From NCBI RefSeq assembly GCF_011927785.1, contig NZ_JAATJK010000001.1:124001-188000 (forward strand): a stretch of 64,000 nucleotides of DNA. Reading direction: 5' to 3'. The notes beneath the pieces are model-generated. The model had not been told where the DNA came from. It worked only from the letters and a program-made list of their open reading frames with translations, and made no database searches. Every line of letters begins with the position of its first letter. Position 1 is the stretch's first letter. Both the position numbers and the translations under genes were made by a program. Below, piece by piece: positions 16,550 through 26,136 of this stretch. The stretch comes from Micromonospora profundi. Its GTDB lineage: Bacteria; Actinomycetota; Actinomycetes; Mycobacteriales; Micromonosporaceae.

Positions 16550-17505
16550 CCGAGGCTGACGAGACCCGGGACGGCGTGGCCCTGACCAACCTGGACCAGC
16601 CGCTGTCCGACCGCGCCGACGCGACCAAGCGGAACCTGGTCGACTACCTCGACGCGGTCCGGGAGCAGATCCTGGCGCAACTGCGGGACCGGCCTCTGTC
16701 GGTGATCAGGGTCCGCCCGGGGCAGCCGCCGTTCATGCAGAAGAACCTGCCGAAGTACACCCCGGACTGGGTCCGCCGCGTGCCGGTCTGGGCCGAGGCC
16801 TCGCATCGCGAGATCTCGTACGCCCTCTGCGACGACCGGCGGACCCTGCTCTGGTTCGCCAACCAGAGGGCCGTCGAATACCACCCGACGCTCGCCACCG
16901 CAGCCGACCTGCACCGCCCCACGCACCTGGTGCTCGACCTGGACCCACCCGAGGGCGACGGCTTCGCTGCGGCGGTCGGCGCGGCCCTGCTTGTCCGCCA
17001 GGCGCTCACCGACGCCGGTATGGCCGGAGCGGTAAAGACCAGCGGCGCCAAGGGCGTGCACGTCTTCGTCCCGATCGCCGGTGAGCCCACGGCGGAGGAA
17101 TTGGCCGCCGCCACCCGCGCGCTCGCCGTCCGCGCCGAACGGCTGGATCCGGCCCTCGCCACCACGGCGTACATCAAGGAGGACCGGGGCGGCAAGGTCT
17201 TCGTGGACGCCACCCGATCCGGCGGTGCGACTGTCGTCGCCGCGTACAGCCCCCGGCTGCGTCCCGGGATGCCTGTGTCGTTCCCTGTCGACTGGGCCGA
17301 CCTGACCGCTGTGACCCCGGCGGACTTCACCATCCGGACCGTGCCGCCGCTCGTCGCCGAGACCGACCCGTGGGCCGCGCTGATGCCGGCGCCGCAGTCG
17401 CTGCCCGCCGACCTGGTGGCCGAGGGGCGGACCATCCCGGTGGCCCGGGTGCAGGCCATGCACGAGGGCAAGCGCCGGGCCCGAGCCCGCCGCGAAACCA
17501 CCTGA
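16546..17505 (+). CDS. LigD-type DNA polymerase/primase domain protein
   Basis: 319-aa stand-alone polymerase domain of the archaeo-eukaryotic primase family, as in the PolDom of LigD and mycobacterial PolD/Prim-PolC, which fill short gaps during end joining or excision repair and can insert ribonucleotides. Seen: TNLDQPLSDRADATKRNLVDYL at the N-terminus (split: residues about 14-35), MQKNLPKYTPDWV, metal-binding VLDLDPPEG (D131, D133), KTSGAKGVHVFVPI (conserved Lys, Ser, His) and TAYIKEDRGGKVFVD. No ligase or nuclease domain. GTG start overlaps the MFS stop, so the gene is translationally coupled to an exporter, an odd pairing; no ku or ligase gene is in the window. Confidence 0.88.
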   Translation: MTEADETRDGVALTNLDQPLSDRADATKRNLVDYLDAVREQILAQLRDRPLSVIRVRPGQPPFMQKNLPKYTPDWVRRVPVWAEASHREISYALCDDRRTLLWFANQRAVEYHPTLATAADLHRPTHLVLDLDPPEGDGFAAAVGAALLVRQALTDAGMAGAVKTSGAKGVHVFVPIAGEPTAEELAAATRALAVRAERLDPALATTAYIKEDRGGKVFVDATRSGGATVVAAYSPRLRPGMPVSFPVDWADLTAVTPADFTIRTVPPLVAETDPWAALMPAPQSLPADLVAEGRTIPVARVQAMHEGKRRARARRETT

Positions 17506-17596
17506 CGGTACGCCCGTGAGTGGCTCGCCCCGGCCTGGCCGCGCGCCGCGCTTCGGTGATCCAGGTTTGTCGGTGGTGTGTGGCACGATTTTCCAG

Positions 17597-18043
17597 ATGA
17601 GCAGCAGACCTGCCGCATCGCGTCTCGACGATCTGGCGCGGCTGCGCCGTGTGCGTGACCGGATCGACAGGGAATACGCGCAGCCGCTGGATGTCGAAGC
17701 GCTCGCCAGGGGTGTGCACATGTCAGCCGGGCATCTCAGTCGGGAGTTCCGGCTCGCCTACGGCGAATCTCCGTACAGCTATCTCATGACCCGCCGCATC
17801 GAGCGCGCGATGGCCCTGCTGCGGCGCGGTGACCTCAGCGTCACCGACGTCTGTTTCGCTGTCGGCTGCTCGTCGCTCGGCACCTTCAGCACCCGCTTCA
17901 CCGAGCTTGTCGGCGTGCCACCGAGCACCTACCGCCGGCAGGCGGCAGGAGCGACGGAGGGCATGCCGTCCTGCACCGCCAAACAGGTGACCAGACCGGT
18001 CAGAAATCGAGAAGCGCAGGTCACGCGACCGGGCCTACCGTGA
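17597..18043 (+). CDS. AraC family regulator
   Basis: 148-aa regulator containing little more than the double helix-turn-helix AraC domain: LRRVRDRIDREYAQPLDVEA, LARGVHMSAGHLSREFRLAYGESP, YLMTRRIERAMALLRRGDLSVTDVCFAVGC (split over about residues 65-95) and FSTRFTELVGVPPSTYRR. No sensor domain, as in SoxS/MarA-type stress regulators. ATG at 17597 is 7 nt after a CACGAT -10-like sequence, so it may be leaderless. It precedes the UvrA-like gene by 103 nt on the same strand and may control it. Confidence 0.87.
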   Translation: MSSRPAASRLDDLARLRRVRDRIDREYAQPLDVEALARGVHMSAGHLSREFRLAYGESPYSYLMTRRIERAMALLRRGDLSVTDVCFAVGCSSLGTFSTRFTELVGVPPSTYRRQAAGATEGMPSCTAKQVTRPVRNREAQVTRPGLP

Positions 18044-18146
18044 CCGCCACGGGTCGAAGCGGCATGGGTGGCCCTGGTGTCACCTCAAGCGCGACCCGAC
18101 GAGCGCCGGCCAGCCGGGGCACGCCCGCCCGACAGATGGAGAGACG

Positions 18147-20507
<2,361 letters not shown>

Positions 20508-20522
20508 GCCGGCGCGCCGGGG

Positions 20523-21149
20523 TCAGCTCTCGGTTCGACCCGGTCGGCTGATGGGGGCCGAGAGCATTCCGGCGATGGCGTCGACCAGGAAGTCGCCGAC
20601 CTGCGGCCATCGGGGGTCTTCGCCGTCGCGTTCGGCGCGTGCCTCGACTTCGGCGGTCGCGGTGCTGACGATGCGGGTGATCAGGCGTGCGCGGCCGGCG
20701 ACGATGTCCGGGTCGAGGTGCCGCAGCCGTGCCGCGAGTGACGCGCGCAGGTGCACTGCCTGTGGCGTGGTGTCCTGGGCTTCCCGCACGAGCGGCAGCG
20801 TGGCGGGGTTGTGGAGCACGTGGTCGAGGAACCGGGCTCGCCAGCTCGGTCGCGGCAGGTGGTCGAGCACCCGCATGCTCGGCTCCACGAGGCCGCGTAT
20901 GTCGCCGAGGACGGAGTCCTCGGGTGGAGCCATTCCCTCGCGTTGTTGCGCCACGTCGTGCACGTGGCGGGCCATGAGCGCCTTGAGCAGGCCCTCGCGT
21001 CCACCGAAGTAGTAGCGCACCGCAGAGTGGTTGGTGTTGCCGGCCACCTCGGCGACTTTGCGGTCGGAGATCTCCGCGACGCCCGACTCGGCGAAGAGCC
21101 GCTCGGCAGCGTCGAGCAGGGCGGTGCGTGCCGCCACTGACCGCCCCAT
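20523..21149 (-). CDS. TetR family regulator
   Basis: 208-aa TetR family protein: RTALLDAAERLFAESGVAEI then SDRKVAEVAGNTNHSAVRYYFGGREGLLKAL (HTH, split at about residue 27), followed by a TetR C-terminal ligand domain. ATG at 21147-21149. Divergent from the duplicated membrane protein gene; an 18-bp dyad GTAAG-N8-CTTAC at 21239-21256 between them is the likely operator. Confidence 0.9.
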   Translation of the reverse strand: MGRSVAARTALLDAAERLFAESGVAEISDRKVAEVAGNTNHSAVRYYFGGREGLLKALMARHVHDVAQQREGMAPPEDSVLGDIRGLVEPSMRVLDHLPRPSWRARFLDHVLHNPATLPLVREAQDTTPQAVHLRASLAARLRHLDPDIVAGRARLITRIVSTATAEVEARAERDGEDPRWPQVGDFLVDAIAGMLSAPISRPGRTES

Positions 21150-21238
21150 GACCCGGCTCCTTCGCTGTTCTCGCCCCCGGATGTGACTCAGGTCAACCTA
21201 GCCGGATTCCCGGTTCCGGCCTGCGCCGCCTACAGTTC

Positions 21239-21256
21239 GTAAGTCACTTGGCTTAC
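21239..21256. promoter_or_regulatory. Candidate TetR operator
   Basis: GTAAGTCACTTGGCTTAC, an imperfect dyad with GTAAG/CTTAC ends, 20 nt before the membrane protein start and 90 nt before the divergent tetR start. GTAAG half-sites spaced like this are typical TetR operators. Confidence 0.65.
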
Positions 21257-21275
21257 AAACCGATCTGGAGAGTGC

Positions 21276-23408
21276 ATGGACACCGAAGCCGTGATCGAGG
21301 CTGCCGACGTGATCGACGGCCGCCCGCCCGGCCCGGACCGCAAGGAACACATCATCCGGATGGTCGCCCTGTTCGTGATGCCGTTCCTCATGGTCACGAT
21401 GATGTTCGCGACCTACATGGCGACAATGCACTCACCGCACCCCAGGGACATGCCTGTGGCGGTCGTCGGCAGCGGTGCCACCGCGCAGGCGATCGTCGAC
21501 GGCCTCAACGCCGCGCCCGGCAACACCACCGACGCCACGCTGGTGCCCACCCGGGACGACGCTGTCGACCTGCTGCACGACCAGGAAGCCGCCGCCGCGC
21601 TGGTCCTGCCCGCTCCCGGCGGCGACAGCGCGACAATCCTCACCGCCTCGGCGGCCGGAGCCTCGCAGGGCGCCACCGTCCAGCAGTTGCTCGCGCCGGT
21701 GGCCGTGGCGAACAACTGGCAGGCCACCACCGAGGACGTCGCGCCGCTGCCCGACGGTGACCGGGCCGGCATCGCGGTCCTGTTCGCCGCCATGGGCATG
21801 ATGCTGGCCGGCTACGTGCCGCTGAGCATCATGGTGATGGGCGTTCCCCACCTGCTGCGGCTGCGACGGTTCCTGCCCGTGCTGGCCGGCTGGTCCGCGT
21901 TCACCAGCTCGATCATCTGGCTCATCCTCGGCCCTGTCGTGGGCGCCGTCGAGGGCCACTACCTCACCTTCCTCGGCGTCGGCATGCTCGCCACCGCAGC
22001 CGTCGGCATGGCCCAGCTGCTGCTCTCCAAGGTGGTCGGCCCTCTCGCGGTGCTGCCCGGCATGCTGCTCTGGGTCGTGTTCGGCATGCCCGCGTCGAAC
22101 CTCGCGTTGTCAGTGCACAACATGCCGGGGTTCTTCCAGTTCCTGCACGGCGTGCTCCCGCTCCCGGCGGCCGGCGAGGCGCTGCGCTCGGTCCTGTACT
22201 TCGACGGCAACGGCCTCGGCACCCACCTGGTCGTCCTGGCCGTGTGGATCGTGGCTGCCCTCGCGCTCTGCCTGCTCAAGGAGCGCAGCGCGACCGGGAA
22301 CGTCATCCCCGGCGTCCCGCCGATCCCCGACCCCGACGCGAAGGCCCCCGCCCTCGCCGGCGGGCCGCCGCGATCCAAGCGATTCCGGTACGTCGCCGCG
22401 GCCGGCTTCCCACTGGCCATCCTCGTTGTCGTCGTGGGTGCCATGGGCTTCTCCATGCACAAGCCGCAGCCGCACGACATCCCGGTCGTCGTGGTCGCCG
22501 CCACCCCCGAACTGGCTCAGCAGACCGCCGACGGCCTGAACACGCAGCTCACCGGCATCCTCGACGTCACCGTCGCCGACAGCGCCGAGCAGGCCACCGA
22601 GCAGATCAAGGCCCGTGACGTGGTCGCCGCCTTCGTCCTGCCGACGGCACCGGACGCCCCGGCGACGCTCTACTCGGCGTCCGCCGCCAACCCCAGCCAG
22701 CAGTCCACGATCCGCGCGATCTTCCAACCGATCGCCGCGGCCCAGGAGCTTCCGCTCACGCTCACCGACGTGCAGCCCCTGAGCGACACCGACACCGGTG
22801 GCAGCAACAGCATGTACGTCGGCATGTCGTGGATCATGGCCGGCTTCCTGTTCCTGGCCGTCCTGCGCGGCGGCGCCCCGCACGTGCGCCGCCTGCCCCA
22901 GTTCCTGCCGCTGCTGGCCGGCTGGGCGGTCGGCATGTCCGTCTGGCTGTGGTTCCTCTTCGACGTCCTCATCGGCGCGATCAGTGGCAACGCCCTCGAA
23001 CTCATCGGCTACGGGGCGCTGACCATCTTCTCGGTCTCCCTTGCCACCGGAGTTCTCACCCGCACCGTCGGCCTGGCCGGGATCATCCCGATGATGGTGG
23101 TGCTGATGATGGCCGGTTTGCCCGCCTCCGGCGGCGGCATGTCGGTGTACCTCGTACCCGAGGTGTTCCGGCCTCTCCAGGACGTACTGCCGCTGCCTGC
23201 GGCTGTCGACATCGCCCGATCACTGCGCTACTTCGACGGCGTCGGCGTCGGGCAGAACCTGCTTGTCATCGCCATCTGGGGTGCCGTCGGGCTGGTCCTG
23301 AACCTGCTGATCGACAAGTGGCTCACACGCCGCCCGGAGGTCGACGAGCCGGGCGCTGGCCCGGCGCCGGCGGCGTCGGTGAAGCTGGTGTCGGCCGAGG
23401 CGCACTGA
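21276..23408 (+). CDS. Internally duplicated ABC-2/YhgE-like membrane protein
   Basis: 710-aa integral membrane protein made of two homologous halves (about residues 22-345 and 368-690). Each half has one N-terminal helix, an extracytoplasmic domain of about 130 residues, and five helices; matching landmarks include HSPHPRDMPVAVV versus HKPQPHDIPVVVV and LPLPAAGEALRSVLYFDG versus LPLPAAVDIARSLRYFDG. The layout resembles the permease part of ABC-2/YhgE/SNG1-type (DUF3533) proteins, which in some cases export drugs. No nucleotide-binding domain is present here or next to it. ATG at 21276 after CTGGAGAG. Controlled probably by the divergent TetR. A strong hairpin ends the transcript. Substrate unknown. 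Confidence 0.82.
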   Translation: MDTEAVIEAADVIDGRPPGPDRKEHIIRMVALFVMPFLMVTMMFATYMATMHSPHPRDMPVAVVGSGATAQAIVDGLNAAPGNTTDATLVPTRDDAVDLLHDQEAAAALVLPAPGGDSATILTASAAGASQGATVQQLLAPVAVANNWQATTEDVAPLPDGDRAGIAVLFAAMGMMLAGYVPLSIMVMGVPHLLRLRRFLPVLAGWSAFTSSIIWLILGPVVGAVEGHYLTFLGVGMLATAAVGMAQLLLSKVVGPLAVLPGMLLWVVFGMPASNLALSVHNMPGFFQFLHGVLPLPAAGEALRSVLYFDGNGLGTHLVVLAVWIVAALALCLLKERSATGNVIPGVPPIPDPDAKAPALAGGPPRSKRFRYVAAAGFPLAILVVVVGAMGFSMHKPQPHDIPVVVVAATPELAQQTADGLNTQLTGILDVTVADSAEQATEQIKARDVVAAFVLPTAPDAPATLYSASAANPSQQSTIRAIFQPIAAAQELPLTLTDVQPLSDTDTGGSNSMYVGMSWIMAGFLFLAVLRGGAPHVRRLPQFLPLLAGWAVGMSVWLWFLFDVLIGAISGNALELIGYGALTIFSVSLATGVLTRTVGLAGIIPMMVVLMMAGLPASGGGMSVYLVPEVFRPLQDVLPLPAAVDIARSLRYFDGVGVGQNLLVIAIWGAVGLVLNLLIDKWLTRRPEVDEPGAGPAPAASVKLVSAEAH

Positions 23409-23413
23409 GCGAA

Positions 23414-23449
23414 GGTCCACCGCCGACCCGCCCGGGTCGGCGGTGGACC
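23414..23449 (+). terminator. Strong hairpin terminator
   Basis: 16-17-bp perfect stem (GGTCCACCGCCGACCC from 23414, complement ending 23449) with a very short loop, 6 nt after the membrane protein stop and on the 3' side of the convergent cupin gene. Confidence 0.8.
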
Positions 23450-23491
23450 GCTACGCCGACCCCGGCAGGATGACCATCGACCAGCCGCAAG

Positions 23492-23995
23492 CTACACGGC
23501 CTCCACACCATACTTGTGGAACAAACCAAGCATGCGCTCGTCAAAGCGTTCCGGCCCCCAGTTGTCGACCTGCACACCTGGTCGGGGCTCGTCGCCCCCT
23601 TCCACGAAGAGCCCTTCCGCGCCGCCCGGCGTGTAGATGAAAAGCAACTTCGTCGTGTGCAGACCGACGTTCTTGAACCGATGGCGAACCATTCGTGGGA
23701 TATGGACGACATCGCCGGTGACCGCAGTGAAAGTTCGTTCGCCATCCAGGAATTCCAGCTCACCGGAGAGCAGGTAGAAGGTCTCCTCCTGATCCGCGTG
23801 GGTATGCGGGACCGGACCGCCACCTGGTGGCACGCTGGCCTCCACGATGCCGATGGAGCCGCCGGTCTGGGCCGCCTGGAGGCGCATCGTGTAGACGTCG
23901 CCGGAGAACCATCTGGTAACTCCCTGGCCAGCCGGCACGTGCAGGCCGCCCCCGCGACCGGAATCAACGTCAATTCCGGGAATAGAAATGCTCAT
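23492..23995 (-). CDS. Cupin domain protein
   Basis: 167-aa single-cupin protein. Motif 1 appears as PHTHADQEETFYLLSGELEF (two His, one Glu for metal binding) and motif 2 as GDVVHIPRMVRHRFKN (third His); about residues 55-110. Metal-dependent dioxygenases, isomerases and sugar-binding regulators share this fold, so function is open. ATG at 23993-23995 (MSISIPGIDVD). Codon use is less GC-biased than the neighbours, with several A/T third positions (for example in FYLLSGE), and the following 400 nt are also AT-richer, suggesting acquisition. Monocistronic. Confidence 0.82.
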   Translation of the reverse strand: MSISIPGIDVDSGRGGGLHVPAGQGVTRWFSGDVYTMRLQAAQTGGSIGIVEASVPPGGGPVPHTHADQEETFYLLSGELEFLDGERTFTAVTGDVVHIPRMVRHRFKNVGLHTTKLLFIYTPGGAEGLFVEGGDEPRPGVQVDNWGPERFDERMLGLFHKYGVEAV

Positions 23996-24019
23996 TAGCC
24001 CCCCTGGCAAAGAACTTGC

Positions 24020-24039
24020 TCACCGTATAAAAGCGGTGA
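24020..24039 (-). promoter_or_regulatory. Likely cupin promoter/operator
   Basis: TCACCG-TATAAAAG-CGGTGA, a 6-bp inverted repeat around an AT-rich core, 25 nt upstream of the cupin start. The core could hold a -10 box for the minus strand, with the dyad as a regulator site. Confidence 0.4.
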
Positions 24040-24084
24040 ACTCCCTCAACTAGCGTAGGGTCGACTGTCAGATTCACGAAGGGT

Positions 24085-24111
24085 GATCGGTCGTGATCAG
24101 TCACACCGATC
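24085..24111. promoter_or_regulatory. 27-bp nested dyad in gene-free stretch
   Basis: GATCGGT (24085-24091) and ACCGATC (24105-24111) flank GTGA-TCAG-TCAC (24093-24104, with TCAG in the centre), so both outer and inner arms pair. It lies about 90 nt upstream of the cupin start in a gap (23996-24421) with no credible gene, otherwise holding only the cupin promoter, this dyad and a terminator. Confidence 0.45.
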
Positions 24112-24358
24112 GGGGTAATGAACTAACGACGCCGTTATCCGTCAGGGCGCATAACAAACTCACCGACAAGCGGGATAAGTATTGTGACGGTGGGCGCGCG
24201 CCGCCGTCTTCACGGCCGAGGTCCAGGCCTCTCCGCTGGCACACACCCCTGCATCACGCGCGTCGAGCCAGCGTTGAGTACGACTGACCGGCGTCCGGGA
24301 TTGGCGCGGATGTGGCACAGATGCTCGCCATGGGCCGCTGGCAGCCGGAGACACGAGT

Positions 24359-24393
24359 AAGGCCCCTGACCGGTTTCCCTGGTCAGGGGCCTT
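24359..24393. terminator. Intrinsic terminator next to tRNA-Arg
   Basis: 13-bp stem AAGGCCCCTGACC (24359-24371) with GGTCAGGGGCCTT (24381-24393), loop 9 nt, T-run TTTT on the plus side. It lies 28 nt beyond the 3' end of the minus-strand tRNA, so it most likely ends tRNA transcription, though the T-run also fits a plus-strand transcript. Confidence 0.8.
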
Positions 24394-24421
24394 TTCTGCT
24401 GGTCGGACTTCTTAGCAAGAG

Positions 24422-24493
24422 TGCCCCCGGCAGGATTCGAACCTGCGCCCCCGCCTCCGGAGGGCGGTGCTCTATCCCCTGAGCTACGGGGGC
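24422..24493 (-). tRNA. tRNA-Arg(CCG)
   Basis: 72-nt cloverleaf on the minus strand: acceptor GCCCCCG/CGGGGGC with discriminator A (24422), D arm GCTC...GAGC, anticodon stem CCGCC/GGCGG with loop CTCCGGA (anticodon CCG, reads CGG), variable loop GGGC, T arm GCAGG-TTCGAAT-CCTGC. CCA is not encoded. A -10-like TAGTCT lies about 18 nt upstream (complement at 24511-24516). Confidence 0.95.
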
Positions 24494-24540
24494 TCAGCGA
24501 CTGGAGAAGACTAGCAAACCTCCTCCGCGTACGCCGAACC

Positions 24541-24574
24541 GGTATCGGGCGACAGGGTCGTGTCGCCCGATACC
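24541..24574 (-). terminator. Hairpin after IS630-like gene
   Basis: Perfect 14-bp stem GGTATCGGGCGACA (24541-24554) with 24561-24574, loop GGGTCG, 6 nt beyond the minus-strand stop codon. Confidence 0.75.
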
Positions 24575-24579
24575 GCGGC

Positions 24580-25299
24580 TCAGGCAGCGATCGCCCGCCC
24601 GCAGCTGGGCAGCGGGTGCAGGACGATCCGCCGGGGCAGTCGACGCGGCCACTCGTTGCGCGGCCAGGAGCCGTCGATGATCAGGTGCACGGTGCGCTGC
24701 TCCTCGCCGCTGAGCCGCAGCACGAAGTCGCGGGGGAGCGGCGGGTCGACAGTCGGCGTGGTGATCATGAAGCGCACCCGGCCCCGGGACGAGACGGCGG
24801 AGATCACGTCGGCCGCCGGCATGGTGCCGCGCAGTCGTACGCGGCCGATCCAGTAGACCTCCGCCAGGTGTTCCTGGGCGGCGCGGGTGATCGCCGGGTA
24901 CTCGGTGCGTACCCAGCGCTCGACCGCGCTGACGCAGAGCCCGCAGGCGCGCTCACGCGGTTCCCGTGGACCCAACCCCCAGGCCCGCAGGTACGCCCCG
25001 ACGGCGCCTGCGTCCAGCGGCAGGTCGAAACGGCGCTGGATGAGCGTGGTGAGGCTCTGCCTCGTCCACAGCTCTTCGTCCAGGCCGAACTCGTCGGGGT
25101 GGACGCCCCGCAGCGCGTCGATCAGTTCGAGTTCCTGTTCGCGGCTGAGCATTCCCGGCTCGCCCTGCCGCTGTCCGCGACGGACGGCTGCCACCGCCCC
25201 GTCACCGCCGATGGTGTGGCGTCGGCACCAACTGGTGACCGAACGCCGTGCGTCTCTGAGTGCAACCCCCACGTCTTGGGCAACGAGCCCGAATCGCAA
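24580..25299 (-). CDS. Degenerate IS630-transposase-derived winged-helix protein
   Basis: About 239 aa. The N-terminal half looks like the IS630 DNA-binding part: LVAQDVGVALRDARRSVTSW, then a winged helix with ELWTRQSLTTLIQRRFDLPL and VGAYLRAWGLGPREP. The C-terminal half aligns by eye with the IS630 catalytic core but is broken: the strand that should carry the first Asp reads EVYWIGRVRL, VISAVSSRGRVRFM and HLIIDGSWP remain (second Asp kept), and the protein ends at IVLHPLPS where the third acid would follow. The frame is open up to 25374, so the true start may be upstream; TTG at 25297-25299 is one choice. Probably not a transposase any more. No terminal inverted repeats seen. Confidence 0.65.
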   Translation of the reverse strand: MRFGLVAQDVGVALRDARRSVTSWCRRHTIGGDGAVAAVRRGQRQGEPGMLSREQELELIDALRGVHPDEFGLDEELWTRQSLTTLIQRRFDLPLDAGAVGAYLRAWGLGPREPRERACGLCVSAVERWVRTEYPAITRAAQEHLAEVYWIGRVRLRGTMPAADVISAVSSRGRVRFMITTPTVDPPLPRDFVLRLSGEEQRTVHLIIDGSWPRNEWPRRLPRRIVLHPLPSCGRAIAA

Positions 25300-25398
25300 C
25301 TGGTCACGATATGTGGGGAGAAAACTCTCTAAGCAACGTAATCGCCTGTGACACTCAAAGCTCCCATAACGGACTTAAGCCTACAAGAACCCACGAAG

Positions 25399-25439
25399 GG
25401 GCCCGCGCCCTCGCCCGTGTGCGGCGGTGACGCGGGCCC
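25399..25439 (-). terminator. Hairpin after DUF305 gene
   Basis: GGGCCCGCG (25399-25407) pairs with CGCGGGCCC (25431-25439), 20 nt beyond the minus-strand DUF305 stop; loop 23 nt. Confidence 0.55.
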
Positions 25440-25458
25440 GTTGTGCCCGTGTGACGGA

Positions 25459-26127
25459 TCAGCCGTTGGCCTGCGCCTGGAGCTGCCGGAGGTTGTTCAG
25501 CTCGGTCTGCTGGGTGGACTTCATGGTCCGTGCCACCCGCAGCACCTCGTCGTTGCCGGTCTCGTCGAGCACCGCGTCGATCATGTGGATCCCGCCCAGG
25601 TGATGGTTGATCATCAGGGCCAGGAACTGCCTGTCGACCTCGATGCCCTGGGCGTCGCGCAGCGCCGCCATCTGCTGCGGGGTGGCCATCCCCGGCATCA
25701 GCCCGTCCTTGACGGTCACCCCGTCGGACATCCAGGCCATCGGCCGCTCCGTCCCGGTCGGGCTGAGGCCCCACTCCCGCAACCAGGTCTGCATGGCACC
25801 GATCTCGCCCTGCTGCCCGGTGGCGATGTCCACCGCCATCTGGCGGACGGCAGGCAGCGTCGCCGACCGGTACGCGGTGAGGCTCATCTCCACCGCCTGG
25901 GTGTGGTGCGTCGTCATGTCCCGTGCGAAGCCCGCCTCGACCGAGGCATCGCCGGGTTGGGTGAGCTGCGGGGTCAGCAGGCCACCCGCGTACCCGAGTA
26001 GCAGGCCCACCACCAGCATGATGGCGAGCACTCCGACGCCGTAGCGGCGGGCCGACGCCCGGCCGGCGTCATCCGGAAACGCCGGTGCCTCGTCGTGCTC
26101 GCTGTCGGTGGTGGTGGGCGCAGTCAT
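25459..26127 (-). CDS. DUF305 membrane-anchored protein
   Basis: 222-aa protein with a single N-terminal helix (about residues 31-51, GVGVLAIMLVVGLLLGYAGG) and an extracytoplasmic DUF305 domain, a ferritin-like four-helix fold. His-rich helices: FARDMTTHHTQAVEMS and LALMINHHLGGIHMIDAV, plus Met-rich MPGMATPQQM. Such domains are linked to copper or other metal handling at the cell surface. Second gene of an operon, 9 nt after the DUF3105 gene. ATG at 26125-26127. Confidence 0.88.
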   Translation of the reverse strand: MTAPTTTDSEHDEAPAFPDDAGRASARRYGVGVLAIMLVVGLLLGYAGGLLTPQLTQPGDASVEAGFARDMTTHHTQAVEMSLTAYRSATLPAVRQMAVDIATGQQGEIGAMQTWLREWGLSPTGTERPMAWMSDGVTVKDGLMPGMATPQQMAALRDAQGIEVDRQFLALMINHHLGGIHMIDAVLDETGNDEVLRVARTMKSTQQTELNNLRQLQAQANG

Positions 26128-26136
26128 TCGCCGTCC

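Noticed and set aside
24093..24287. 64-codon plus-strand frame in the gap before tRNA-Arg
   Set aside because: No ribosome site, atypical codon use and it starts inside the dyad; composition is not protein-like.
24422..25299. Genomic island with integrase at tRNA-Arg
   Set aside because: No integrase, no repeated tRNA 3' end and no att-like duplication found; only an IS630 relic is adjacent.
24580..25299. Active insertion sequence
   Set aside because: No terminal inverted repeats or target duplication; catalytic residues missing.
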